Source of the DNA: Bacillus sp. NTK034
Lineage (GTDB): Bacteria > Bacillota > Bacilli > Bacillales > Cytobacillaceae
DNA: 64,000 nt
NCBI RefSeq assembly: GCF_017303275.1
Contig: NZ_JAFKOJ010000007.1
Span: 1 to 64,000 of the forward strand
Reading direction: 5' to 3'
Part shown: one piece after another, positions 53,675 through 61,553 of the stretch
Position numbering within the stretch: the first letter of the stretch is position 1
How the letters are laid out: every line of letters starts with the position of its first letter
Translations under genes and position numbers: made by a program
The notes under the pieces: generated by a model
Told to the model about the DNA's origin: nothing
The model's input: only the letters and a program-made list of their open reading frames with translations
Database searches by the model: none

Positions 53675-54649
53675 ATGAATCATATCGTATTTCTATCAGG
53701 GGGAAATGCTAGTTTCGCTGTAGCCGCTTGGGTAAAGGAGCAATACGGACATTTGAAAGGACATAGTATTCTATTATACTTTACCGATGTGAAGTGGGAA
53801 GACTTTGATCTCTATCGATTTATTATAGATGCTTCAAATCGCTTGGAGCTCCCTATGTTAATACATAGTAGGGGTTTGACTCCGCCACAATTAATGGTAA
53901 AGCAAAAATTCATGGCCAATTCCCGAGTTGGTTCGTGCTCGAAAGAATTGAAAATGAAAGTAGCATCCGATTACATTAAAAAGGGGATTAAACCTGAAAT
54001 AGAAGTATGGCATAACAAGAAGTATATTAAAACGGATGACTTTATTAGTAATGCGACTTTATACTTTGGTATAGGCGTCAATGAGTTACACCGGGAAGAG
54101 CCCATTAAAATCAACTGGGCACCTTATGAGGTTGTAAATCCGCTCATTTACCATGACATAAACATCGATGAGTCTTTAAGGAAATATTCTATTTTGCCCG
54201 GACAGCTTTATTCCAAAGGTTTCCACCATAATAATTGTGGTGGTAAATGCATAAAGGGGGGCCAAGCTCATTTCAAAAACCTCTTTATGAAAGACGAGAA
54301 GAGCTTTATTGAGTTAATGGAACAAGAAATTGTTATAAGCGATTATATCCGTTATACAAAGCAACCTGCCATTAAAAGCGGAAAATGTAAAGACTATATG
54401 TATAAGGATGTCTGGGAGTTTGTTTCAACCGGTGAGAAGTCAGCAAAAATCCAACACATAATAGACACTCATCCCTATACTAAGAATTGGAGATTCGGTA
54501 AAAATCGTCACGGTGAAGATATTAAGAAGCCGTTTACGTTCATGAAAACCAAATCCCTATATGAATTAAAACAACAGCCAATGCAATATGATATATTCGA
54601 TTACGGGGCATGTGGATGTTTTGTAGAATTAGATACTGCCGCCGGGTGA
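53675..54649 (+). CDS. PAPS-reductase-like / PP-loop ATP-pyrophosphatase family protein
   Basis: The ATG at 53675 follows AAGGAGGAATATAA and gives 324 residues. VFLSGGNASFAVA near residues 4-16 is the PP-loop (SGGxxS) of adenine-nucleotide alpha-hydrolases. GSCSKELK and NNCGGKCIKGGQAHF resemble the PAPS-reductase/DndC branch, and cysteines near the C-terminus (YGACGCF) could bind a cluster. Phages and plasmids carry such proteins, some linked to DNA sulfur modification. No dnd partners are present, so the substrate is unknown. Confidence 0.7.
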   Translation: MNHIVFLSGGNASFAVAAWVKEQYGHLKGHSILLYFTDVKWEDFDLYRFIIDASNRLELPMLIHSRGLTPPQLMVKQKFMANSRVGSCSKELKMKVASDYIKKGIKPEIEVWHNKKYIKTDDFISNATLYFGIGVNELHREEPIKINWAPYEVVNPLIYHDINIDESLRKYSILPGQLYSKGFHHNNCGGKCIKGGQAHFKNLFMKDEKSFIELMEQEIVISDYIRYTKQPAIKSGKCKDYMYKDVWEFVSTGEKSAKIQHIIDTHPYTKNWRFGKNRHGEDIKKPFTFMKTKSLYELKQQPMQYDIFDYGACGCFVELDTAAG

Positions 54650-54708
54650 TTAAACCATAATTTTGCCGATTTGACAGAATAATGATTAAGCTAGAAAGGA
54701 TAAGATCA

Positions 54709-54891
54709 ATGCCTAAAAAAATTCAATTATCAATGACCGTAACTTGGGAGTATGATCCAGAAGAGTATGAATATGATGAAGGGATGACAATCGAAGAAAA
54801 GGCGAAGCAAGATGCCAGTCATCCGGACATTAAATCTATAATTCGAGAAGAGGGAACATATAGTGAAGTAGCCTGGAAAATAGTTGATTAA
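54709..54891 (+). CDS. small acidic 60-aa protein
   Basis: The ATG at 54709 with AAAGGATAAGATCA upstream is preferred to an earlier ATG. The acidic protein MPKKIQLSMTVTWEYDPEEY... has a beta strand followed by a Glu/Asp-rich helix. It resembles small plasmid or phage accessory proteins but belongs to no family I can name. Last gene before a bidirectional terminator. Confidence 0.5.
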   Translation: MPKKIQLSMTVTWEYDPEEYEYDEGMTIEEKAKQDASHPDIKSIIREEGTYSEVAWKIVD

Positions 54892-54940
54892 CTTCAGAAT
54901 CTTCCAAGTTATATGACTAAACTCTCTTTATATAATTAAT

Positions 54941-54984
54941 AAAACCCTCGATATGCGCATTAGTAGCATATTGAGGGTTTTTGT
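54941..54984. terminator. bidirectional terminator
   Basis: AACCCTCGATATGC (54943-54956) pairs with GCATATTGAGGGTT (54966-54979), with A-run and T-run on either side. It separates the plus-strand operon from convergent minus-strand genes. Confidence 0.8.
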
Positions 54985-55002
54985 TTTATGGTTTTACTGT
55001 TA

Positions 55003-55275
55003 TCAGTGTATTTCATTCGTTTTCCCCTGATTCTTACGGATAATCCCTATTATGAAGTAGACAATGGTTAAGCCAAATCCTATTATGACTAAAGTTGATA
55101 CAAATAGCTGCAATTCATTATCGACTAAAAAGTAAGTGACTGAAGAAATTATACCTACACATAGGAAGTAAAGAGCATTTGTAAAACCTTTATTTGAGAT
55201 GCCCGCTACTTTTTCAATACCCTTGGAGATCAGCGCCGCTAATAAAAGAATTAAAATAAATATTAGTACTCGCAC
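55003..55275 (-). CDS. small three-TM membrane protein
   Basis: The GTG at 55275 has AAAGGATGGTAAC upstream and gives 90 residues with three hydrophobic helices and a basic C-terminus. It lies directly after the secreted protein gene at 55368-56171 on the same strand. Small multi-helix proteins in this position often confer immunity to a co-encoded bacteriocin. That role is inference from position only. Confidence 0.5.
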   Translation of the reverse strand: MRVLIFILILLLAALISKGIEKVAGISNKGFTNALYFLCVGIISSVTYFLVDNELQLFVSTLVIIGFGLTIVYFIIGIIRKNQGKTNEIH

Positions 55276-55367
55276 GTTACCATCCTTTTTGTAATAATTG
55301 TTAAATATGTAAAAATTATACCACCGGCTGGGTGACATTGATATCCTACCGGTGGCTTAATTTTCAC

Positions 55368-56171
55368 TTATATTTTTCTATAATCATCTCTTGCCTTCAA
55401 CCATTCAGCACCATAATAATATAAGTTTAATGCAGCTCCAAATGGTCCTACCTTTACCGCACCTTTAACAATGTTTTTAATTAAGGTATAACTTAAAATC
55501 TTTCCAGCTCTTAATGCCTTTACAATATCATCAGCAAAACCAGCTACCCCAAAGGTTGCTAGGTTTTTCTCTATAGTTCTAAGGTTATCAGCATGCCCTT
55601 GGAACCTAATAAAGTCTCCGTCTTTCCTAGATGCATACTTATAATAGGGACTCTGGCCAGCCATGATAGCTTGACCTTGAGTGCTCGAAGTAAACCTATA
55701 TCTAACATCAGAAATGTATGAGCCATAGTATGTTGCCATAGGCATTGGCATGACTGTTGGATTGTCCCCGAAGGATTGTTTAGTACTAATCTCTACCGTT
55801 TCACCTGTTTCAGTTTCCACAGTAATAGTACCTGTTAATTTATTCTCCGTGACTAAGGTACTGTATTCTTCCACAAGTACTTTCTCAGAACCATTCACTT
55901 CATATTTTTGAACGGTAATATCTTGTTTTTCATTCACAAAGGTAACCGTCTCACGATACTCATACAATTTACCATCTTCATTGATCTGATAGACTGATAG
56001 CTCATCAGTATCCACAAGTACATTAATTCCCAACTCTTGCTCGACAGGATCTTGCACCCCGTCGAAATATGGAGTTTCAACTCCCCCAGCGGCACTTGCA
56101 GCTCCCGCATACGGTGATAAAAGAACAGAAGACAACAGAGTACAACATACGATACTACTAAATTTCTTCAT
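55368..56171 (-). CDS. secreted protein, antimicrobial-peptide-like candidate
   Basis: A 267-residue protein with a signal peptide ending near SAAGG (residue 29). The acidic pro-region-like half contains KLTGTITVETETGETVEI, and the C-terminal half is more basic and amphipathic (KALRAGKILSYTLIKNIVKG, GAALNLYYYGAEWLKARD). The layout recalls large secreted bacteriocins of the geobacillin-26 kind as I remember them, with low certainty. A membrane protein gene follows as a possible immunity partner. AGGAGGAGAAAAA precedes the ATG. Confidence 0.5.
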   Translation of the reverse strand: MKKFSSIVCCTLLSSVLLSPYAGAASAAGGVETPYFDGVQDPVEQELGINVLVDTDELSVYQINEDGKLYEYRETVTFVNEKQDITVQKYEVNGSEKVLVEEYSTLVTENKLTGTITVETETGETVEISTKQSFGDNPTVMPMPMATYYGSYISDVRYRFTSSTQGQAIMAGQSPYYKYASRKDGDFIRFQGHADNLRTIEKNLATFGVAGFADDIVKALRAGKILSYTLIKNIVKGAVKVGPFGAALNLYYYGAEWLKARDDYRKI

Positions 56172-56302
56172 TTTTCTCCTCCTAATTTTGTTTTTACCCC
56201 TTATTAATTAGCCAAAAATATACATATTCCTCCTAAAATATGAAAATATTGGATATTATTGAAGAGGGTTCCCCAAAATTCGTCAAAAAAGGAGAAACGA
56301 AC

Positions 56303-57262
56303 ATGTTGAGAAGCGCAGGAATACTTGGTGTAGGAAGCTATTTGCCACCTTATGTAGTAACAAATGAATACTTCAAAGAGAAGTGCGGCATTTCTGGTAG
56401 ATCTATCGAAAAAATGACAGGCATCAAAGAAAGAAGATTTACGATTCCAGGCATTAATATGATAGACATGACATATGCAGCAGGGAAAGCGGCACTTGAG
56501 AATGCGAATGTAGATCCAACCGAAATTGATTTTGTTATTCTCTCCACTATTACACAGGAACGTATATATCCTTCTATTGCATGCCAAGTTCAAAATCGCC
56601 TCGGCATCCCAACGACAGCTGGGGCATATGATATGAGTGTAGGCTGCGCTGGTTTTGTATTCGCTCTGTTAAATGCCTTCCAGTATGTACAGACCGGCTT
56701 TGCGAAAAAAGTGTTGGTAGTTGGTGTAGATGAATGTTCCCGAAACATGGTATTAGAAAATAAGAAGGAAAGAAAGGTAAATATATTGTTTGGCGACGGA
56801 GCGGGTGCTGCTATTGTAGGAGAAGTGTCAGAAGGGTTCGGCCTTTTATCATCAACGGTAGGTTCTGACGGATCCGGGTCTGAGTATATGAGTGAAGACA
56901 GTAACCATAGGCCGTCAATGGATGGCGAGGCTATTTTTCAGTTTGCTTCAACATACATTCCGATAATTGTAAATGAGGTCTTACTAAAAGCGAATTTAAC
57001 TCTTGATGACTTGGATTATCTTGTTCCACATCAGGCTAACCTTCGTATTATTGAAAAAGCGGTATATAACTTGGATTTCCCAATTGAGAAGGTTGCCACT
57101 CATGCTGTCCAGTACTATGGCAACACCTCTTCAGCAAGTGTGGCACTCGCTCTTGCTGATGAAGTAACAGAGGGACGAATTAAAGACGGAGACTATGTCG
57201 CCCTCGCAGGCTTTGGATCAGGTTTAGCCTGGTCAGCAGCACTAATAAAGTGGGGGAAGTAA
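56303..57262 (+). CDS. 3-oxoacyl-ACP synthase III (KAS III)
   Basis: The ATG at 56303 with AAAAGGAGAAACGA upstream gives a full-length 319-residue FabH-type enzyme. Catalytic triad: Cys in SVGCAGF (about residue 112), His in VPHQAN (about 244) and Asn in YGNTSS (about 274). GFGSGLAW closes the active site. It condenses an acyl-CoA with malonyl-ACP to start fatty-acid synthesis or a branched or specialised chain. No other fab genes are present, so it may feed a secondary metabolite or adjust membrane lipids. Confidence 0.9.
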   Translation: MLRSAGILGVGSYLPPYVVTNEYFKEKCGISGRSIEKMTGIKERRFTIPGINMIDMTYAAGKAALENANVDPTEIDFVILSTITQERIYPSIACQVQNRLGIPTTAGAYDMSVGCAGFVFALLNAFQYVQTGFAKKVLVVGVDECSRNMVLENKKERKVNILFGDGAGAAIVGEVSEGFGLLSSTVGSDGSGSEYMSEDSNHRPSMDGEAIFQFASTYIPIIVNEVLLKANLTLDDLDYLVPHQANLRIIEKAVYNLDFPIEKVATHAVQYYGNTSSASVALALADEVTEGRIKDGDYVALAGFGSGLAWSAALIKWGK

Positions 57263-57424
57263 TCGATTCAACCTTAGCTAATAAGAGGCTTTAAAGGACA
57301 AGCTTTGATTTTATAAGCTCATTTTTTGTAGATTTAGACCCAATTATTGATGGATTACTTTAGTGAGTCAGGTATACTTAAAACAAACAAAATGAACCAA
57401 GCGTTTGTTACGGGGGATTGAAGC

Positions 57425-57916
57425 ATGTTAGATGGTATGCTAATCTTGTTCTTTTTATTTTTTATTGGGCTCATCCTTTATCACTTTATTGAACAATTTA
57501 AATTAAACAAGCGTCTTAATAAAGCAGGTATAGAAGAAATAGATTTGATGAAGGGTGATGAGTTTGAAAAATATCTAAGAGTCCTTTTTGATAAACTCGG
57601 ATTCCGTGTCAGGGTAACAAAAGCATCAAATGACTTTGGTGCTGACCTTATACTCGAAGGAGACGTTAAAGTCGTAATACAAGCTAAAAGATATAAAAAG
57701 AAGGTTGGTATAAGGGCAGTACAAGAAATAAATACAGCCTGGGATTATTACAATGCTCAGGAGGCTTGGGTAATTACGAATAACTTTTTTACAACACCAG
57801 CGATAAAACTAGCTCAATCTTCTAATGTTAAATTAATAGACCGCTATGAATTGGTAGAATTAATTTTAAATTCAAAAAGCTCGTCTGCTGAAAAAAAGCA
57901 CTTTTGGAGTTCGTGA
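57425..57916 (+). CDS. membrane-anchored Mrr-like restriction nuclease
   Basis: A 163-residue protein with an N-terminal membrane helix (about 4-24) and an Mrr_cat domain: FEKYLRVLFDKLGF, NDFGADLIL with the catalytic Asp, and VVIQAKRYKKKVG with the Q-x-K motif. Such one-TM Mrr-like proteins are common in Bacillus and may cleave modified or foreign DNA near the membrane. TTG or ATG start: the ATG at 57425 has GGGGGATTGAAGC upstream. Separate transcription unit. Confidence 0.75.
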   Translation: MLDGMLILFFLFFIGLILYHFIEQFKLNKRLNKAGIEEIDLMKGDEFEKYLRVLFDKLGFRVRVTKASNDFGADLILEGDVKVVIQAKRYKKKVGIRAVQEINTAWDYYNAQEAWVITNNFFTTPAIKLAQSSNVKLIDRYELVELILNSKSSSAEKKHFWSS

Positions 57917-57954
57917 AAAAAAGTCCGTAGTTATCAATAACTACGGACTTTTTA
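57916..57954. terminator. bidirectional terminator
   Basis: AAGTCCGTAGTTA pairs with TAACTACGGACTT around CAA-type loop bases, with A and T runs outside. It closes the convergent nuclease and lipase genes. Confidence 0.85.
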
Positions 57955-57981
57955 TAAAAATTTTAGGCATTGATTTTACAA

Positions 57982-58989
57982 TTAATAAGAAACATAAGGG
58001 CTTAATCTAGATAAGCCATGAGCATTTAGAATATCTTTCTGTGCTGTTAATGCCTGCCTTGCATAGTCTACTAGATCAAGAGTTGGTCCTTTACTCAAAT
58101 AGTCAAGTCTGCTGTAATGGAGGATGTTTTCTGAATTAATACTACCCTGAAAACCAATGTAATCCATTTTATCGGTATTCATATCGTATACACCATTAAG
58201 CCATTCATTATTCAGATATAAATTTTTCACATCAGTATCGTACAATCCGTTCTTATTTGCATTCCATTGTGTAGAACTGATTTGTGATTTACCCATTGGC
58301 AGGGGATTAAATGTATAAACGCCGCTAATAGAGGATTTCTTTATTCCCCCACCATATTTAAACTTTGATTTATCTGGAAGTAACCAATTAGCTGAGCGTA
58401 TATCTAAGTATGTCTTTGTTGCTAACCAACCACCTAATGAATGACCAGTAAAGTACCATTGATAACTCCTGTATGCCGGGAAAGCTTCATAAATATAATT
58501 TGTAAACAACTGAGCCTGATAGTTTTGTCCAGGTGCATTACTTGATAGAGTCTCTCTGGCAGTGTTGGCATCATTAAGGTCCGGTATGAAATTCCAGCTT
58601 TTATCTGTACCGGAGAAAGCGATAAATAACTTATTGCTGCCTTCTGCAACCACTGCCATTGCTTTAAAACCGGTCCCATCCAGTCTCAACCATTCTCCAG
58701 TACTGGAAGAAGCACTCATCGGATGGTAGACATCTGCATTAACATCGACTGCTGAAATAACTTTAAATTTGCCCGCCCCATGCTTACTGTTAAGATCGTC
58801 TTGGATAGTTTTACGAGTATAAGAGCTGTATTCTGCAGAATAAACGAGTCTTGATAAATCATAATATAGACGGTTGTAATTATCTGCATATCCTGCATTT
58901 GCTGCTCCTGGGCTCACAATAACTGAAGAAACTATTAACACTAAAGTTAAAGTAAGTAAAGCGGCCATCTTTCTTAGGTTTCCAATCAT
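57982..58989 (-). CDS. secreted class-3-type lipase
   Basis: A 335-residue protein with a signal peptide (MIGNLRKMAALLTLTLVLIV, cleavage near GAANA). An alpha/beta-hydrolase core has FIAFSGTDKSWNF (oxyanion region) and the nucleophile elbow WYFTGHSLGGWLA with Ser near residue 183. A catalytic His is likely in the ILHYSRLDY segment near 290. Acts outside the cell on lipids or phospholipids. The preceding 190 bases hold only a simple promoter region. Confidence 0.8.
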   Translation of the reverse strand: MIGNLRKMAALLTLTLVLIVSSVIVSPGAANAGYADNYNRLYYDLSRLVYSAEYSSYTRKTIQDDLNSKHGAGKFKVISAVDVNADVYHPMSASSSTGEWLRLDGTGFKAMAVVAEGSNKLFIAFSGTDKSWNFIPDLNDANTARETLSSNAPGQNYQAQLFTNYIYEAFPAYRSYQWYFTGHSLGGWLATKTYLDIRSANWLLPDKSKFKYGGGIKKSSISGVYTFNPLPMGKSQISSTQWNANKNGLYDTDVKNLYLNNEWLNGVYDMNTDKMDYIGFQGSINSENILHYSRLDYLSKGPTLDLVDYARQALTAQKDILNAHGLSRLSPYVSY

Positions 58990-59228
58990 TTACATATCAC
59001 TCCCCAAATAAAATACTTACTAAGTATAGGAAAATATGTAAATTAATTCAATACAATCTATGTAAAGAATATATTAATAATATTAGCTGATCTCTCTTAC
59101 TTTTGAATTGTGAACTATAATGGGACAATAAAAAACCTTTTAATGCAATATTACATACATAAAAAGGGTTTGAAATCTGGGGGTGACCTTGCTAGGGAAA
59201 AGCAAAGCATCCTATTTAAATGTTTTAG

Positions 59229-59349
59229 TTGTATATACTTTCTATCTTTTGTATAATAAACAAGAACATTTGTTCTGTTATAGGTATAACCCTAGCAGAT
59301 TCTTTATTCCTCTCTCCAACACCGGCCAAGATAGCCGGTGTCTTTTTTT
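59229..59349 (+). ncRNA. small RNA candidate
   Basis: TTGTAT (59229-59234), 17 bases, TATAAT (59252-59257) would start an RNA near 59264. It ends about 85 bases later at the ACACCGGC/GCCGGTGT stem (59319-59341) and T7. No credible coding frame lies inside. It converges on the 34-residue gene. The 59000-59220 stretch has no other signal I can support. Confidence 0.5.
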
Positions 59350-59452
59350 ATTTCACCTTTACTTTAAGCAATTTCATTCCAGTTCTTTGCTGGGATTTCT
59401 TCATTGCTTCAGCAAATTTCTTTTTAATATCCTTTTCTTTTTTTTTGCTCAT
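59348..59452 (-). CDS. 34-residue lysine-rich peptide
   Basis: It starts MSKKKEKDIKKKFAEAMKKS and ends LLKVKVK, strongly basic and helical. GAGGAAGAGAGAT precedes the ATG. It is not hydrophobic like type I toxins. Its stop codon lies at the end of the T-run of the convergent small RNA, so the two transcripts would overlap. Possible nucleic-acid-binding micro-protein. Confidence 0.45.
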   Translation of the reverse strand: MSKKKEKDIKKKFAEAMKKSQQRTGMKLLKVKVK

Positions 59453-59595
59453 ATCTCTCTTCCTCTCACTCTTCTTTTTATTAGTCCCATTATGGTCAAA
59501 CCATACTTTTTTTAATCAATTTAGGTTCTAAAAATAAGACAACCTTCTTATATTAATAGAAAAGTGGAAAGGTGACCCTGAGAAAGGAAGATTAT

Positions 59596-60066
59596 ATGAG
59601 TAGCATAAATCCTATGTTTGATGATATGAAGCTAAATAAAGTTCCTAACACGATCTCACAGCCACAAGCAAAACCAACAAAACCGCGAAAAGAGCGGGTG
59701 GATAAGACTAAAAATGTCAAGCTGCCTGTAGATCACATTCTTCATATGCAGCTCAGACGTTATGTTAAATTAGCGTATCCCCTATATATGAGAAAGATGG
59801 GGAAACCATTATCACAGACTAAGTTCAATACATTGCTGCTACGGTATGTATTAAATCACCAGGATATAATCAATTGGGATTGGCCATATCAAGATAGCAA
59901 AAGATACATGCATACGAACTTATTAAAGACAGAGCACAGAGAAATAAGCGGCCCCTATGGACTGGCAATCCAAAAGGGTTTTTCAGATCGTAAGACCGTT
60001 TATATTATGATAAAGTCCGGTGTTCAATGGCTGGAGAGGGGCGGAGACCTTGAAGAAATCATATAG
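59596..60066 (+). CDS. hypothetical 156-aa basic protein
   Basis: The ATG at 59596 after GAGAAAGGAAGATTAT is preferred over a GTG eight codons earlier. A disordered Pro/Lys-rich N-terminus (QPQAKPTKPRKERVDKTKN) leads to a helical domain (LPVDHILHMQLRRYVKLAY, then LSQTKFNTLLLRYVLNH) that could be a ribbon-helix-helix or similar DNA-binding fold. The next gene overlaps its end. Possibly a replication or segregation accessory; unproven. Confidence 0.55.
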   Translation: MSSINPMFDDMKLNKVPNTISQPQAKPTKPRKERVDKTKNVKLPVDHILHMQLRRYVKLAYPLYMRKMGKPLSQTKFNTLLLRYVLNHQDIINWDWPYQDSKRYMHTNLLKTEHREISGPYGLAIQKGFSDRKTVYIMIKSGVQWLERGGDLEEII

Positions 60067-60667
60067 CCAATGGAATGTTCTGCAAGAAAGACTAAGTAAC
60101 CAGAAGGATAGCCTTCTAGATTTTTTGTTTACTTCCAAGTATCGATACATAGAAATCAAACTACCATACTATGAATACTTAAGAGGGCAGGTTTTTTGCC
60201 AGGACTTTATGGACCTATTCGATGAGGCTCCTTATACTTTTTCAGTCGTAGACTTAATGTCTATTTTATTTGAAGACTTTCTTAACCAAATAAAAAAGGG
60301 AAATACCCAATATGAAAGCATGGCTCGCTTCTTAGTGGATAACAAATACAAATATTTAGAGCCTCCTAAGAAAGAAACCCGGGTATTAAAAAAAGTGAAT
60401 ACCAACCTGTTTTCATTTGAAACGACTGAAGAGGTAATGTCTGTGAAGGAGGAAGATAGCAGAAAAGCCTACCTGACAGTCAAAATTCGAGATAAGGTAC
60501 TTTTAAGGGGAGAAATATTTCTTCATGATCTCTCTCCATTCCTTCATAAAGAGCAGCTTCAGATTGAAGAATTATTTGCTATCCTTTACCTTGATTTTAT
60601 TGCCAAAATTAAAGAAAAGGGGAATAATGTTGATGTCATGAAGGCCATTCTCAACCGGATAACGTAG
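60050..60667 (+). CDS. hypothetical 205-aa protein
   Basis: The TTG at 60050, inside the end of the previous gene and after GAGAGGGGCGGAG, is the likeliest start. It contains two related halves (IEIKLPYYEYLRGQVFCQDF..VDLMSILFEDFLNQIKKGN and VKIRDKVLLRGEIFLHDL..EELFAILYLDFIAKIKEKGN), so it is an internal duplication of a module of about 80 residues. No known family. Translationally coupled to the upstream gene. Confidence 0.55.
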   Translation: MKKSYSQWNVLQERLSNQKDSLLDFLFTSKYRYIEIKLPYYEYLRGQVFCQDFMDLFDEAPYTFSVVDLMSILFEDFLNQIKKGNTQYESMARFLVDNKYKYLEPPKKETRVLKKVNTNLFSFETTEEVMSVKEEDSRKAYLTVKIRDKVLLRGEIFLHDLSPFLHKEQLQIEELFAILYLDFIAKIKEKGNNVDVMKAILNRIT

Positions 60668-60676
60668 GAGGTCTTC

Positions 60677-60705
60677 TTGACAAACATATATGCTTTTAAG
60701 ATAAT
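60677..60705 (+). promoter_or_regulatory. promoter before leader J
   Basis: TTGACA (60677-60682), 17 bases, GATAAT (60700-60705). Expected start near 60712, about 20 bases before the mini-hairpin. Confidence 0.75.
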
Positions 60706-60732
60706 AGAATCAAATTAATATTTATTAGTGTA

Positions 60733-60778
60733 CGGAAGAACCGGCACATGGGTATACGCTACCCGTGTGCCTTTTTTT
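60733..60778 (+). promoter_or_regulatory. leader attenuator J
   Basis: CGG-AAGAA-CCG mini-hairpin (60733-60743) abutting a terminator in which GGCACATGGGTA pairs with TACCCGTGTGCC before T7. Overlap with the terminator is only one or two bases here, less than in the other seven. The gene at 60800 follows. Confidence 0.7.
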
Positions 60779-60799
60779 GTTAAAAAGGGGGGACTTCAA

Positions 60800-61111
60800 A
60801 TGATATTGATCGAGGATTTACTTTACCGGTTAAGACACGACAGTGAAACAATCGAAAAAGAGATGCTAATAGATACATTTAATCGAATTTTTCTCAGCCA
60901 AAGAGTGGAACCTTTCTTTGCCCAACAGCAGTTGATTGTATTAAATGAAGCTTACGAAGATTCCCCTAGTAAAGACTTCCGGTCTATTCTAGTAACAGCA
61001 AAAAAATTAGCAGCACAGCGGGAATATGGAATAGGTTTAAATCACCTACTTGGCACCATATTAAGTCTAGCAAGCTCTAAGAAACAGCAAAATCCCCCTC
61101 ATCATAGATAA
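60800..61111 (+). CDS. hypothetical helical 103-aa protein
   Basis: The ATG at 60800 after AAAAAGGGGGGAC gives a short all-helical protein (FNRIFLSQRVEPFFAQQQLIVL, then GIGLNHLLGTILSLA). Its position directly upstream of the replication locus, with its own promoter and attenuator J, suggests a regulatory or accessory role there. Not recognised. Confidence 0.55.
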   Translation: MILIEDLLYRLRHDSETIEKEMLIDTFNRIFLSQRVEPFFAQQQLIVLNEAYEDSPSKDFRSILVTAKKLAAQREYGIGLNHLLGTILSLASSKKQQNPPHHR

Positions 61112-61201
61112 GGGGGACCTGCTATCAGATTTAAGGCTGTTTATTAAATTAGTTTTATAATAGCAGACCAATTTCAAAGTTGCAAGAGTTTTAAAAATTC
61201 T

Positions 61202-61230
61202 TTTACTCGACTAGAAAGTTATGGTAGTAT
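61202..61230 (+). promoter_or_regulatory. candidate promoter of the replication gene
   Basis: TTTACT (61202-61207), 17 bases, TAGTAT (61225-61230). The transcript would have a leader of about 450 bases before the GTG at 61684. That leader includes a G-rich segment, the antisense RNA region and a terminator. Confidence 0.5.
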
Positions 61231-61349
61231 AAAAGTATCAGATTACGGGGCTGGGGATACGTCCATCCTTTTTAGGGGAGAAGTGTATCTATTTTTTCAG
61301 CGACCGTTTTTAATAAATAGGGCGTTTTTTTTATGCAAAAATAATTTTC

Positions 61350-61470
61350 CCAAGCAAAAAGCTGATCGCGCCAACGACCAGCTTAAAATTAAAATTAGTG
61401 TCCATCAAAACGCCAATTCTGATAGACGAATGATCCCGATAAGACCTTTAAATTTGCGCCAACAAATTTA
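61350..61470 (-). ncRNA. antisense RNA candidate with three UUGGCG-loop hairpins
   Basis: On the minus strand three hairpins in a row have the same six-base loop UUGGCG. They lie at 61449-61470 (8-bp stem), 61404-61423 (7-bp stem) and 61359-61384 (10-bp stem). The last is followed by TTTTT and would be the terminator. Two stems contain G-U pairs that are perfect only as minus-strand RNA and become A-C mismatches on the plus strand. UUGG fits the YUNR U-turn of antisense-RNA recognition loops. Promoter uncertain. Confidence 0.6.
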
Positions 61471-61510
61471 AGAAAAGCCACTTAAACTTAAAACTTAAAA
61501 TTAAATACTT

Positions 61511-61553
61511 TAGTATCCTTCGAAAAAAATATACTTTCGAGGGCTAGTTTTTT
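61511..61553 (+). terminator. terminator inside the replication-gene leader
   Basis: CCTTCGAAA (61517-61525) pairs with TTTCGAGGG (61535-61543), flanked by TAG/CTA, before T6. It lies 130 bases before the gene start. Its left arm GTATCCTT (61513-61520) could instead pair with GGGGATAC (61253-61260) at the 5' end of the leader, an antiterminator-like alternative. Confidence 0.65.

Noticed and set aside
59183..59531. Two overlapping hydrophobic plus-strand frames
   Set aside because: They are the antisense of the lysine-rich micro-gene and cross an intrinsic terminator; composition is Phe/Leu/Ser runs from poly-T.
61283..61471. Plus-strand frame in the replication leader
   Set aside because: It lies across the three-hairpin region, where the base pairing explains the sequence better than coding.
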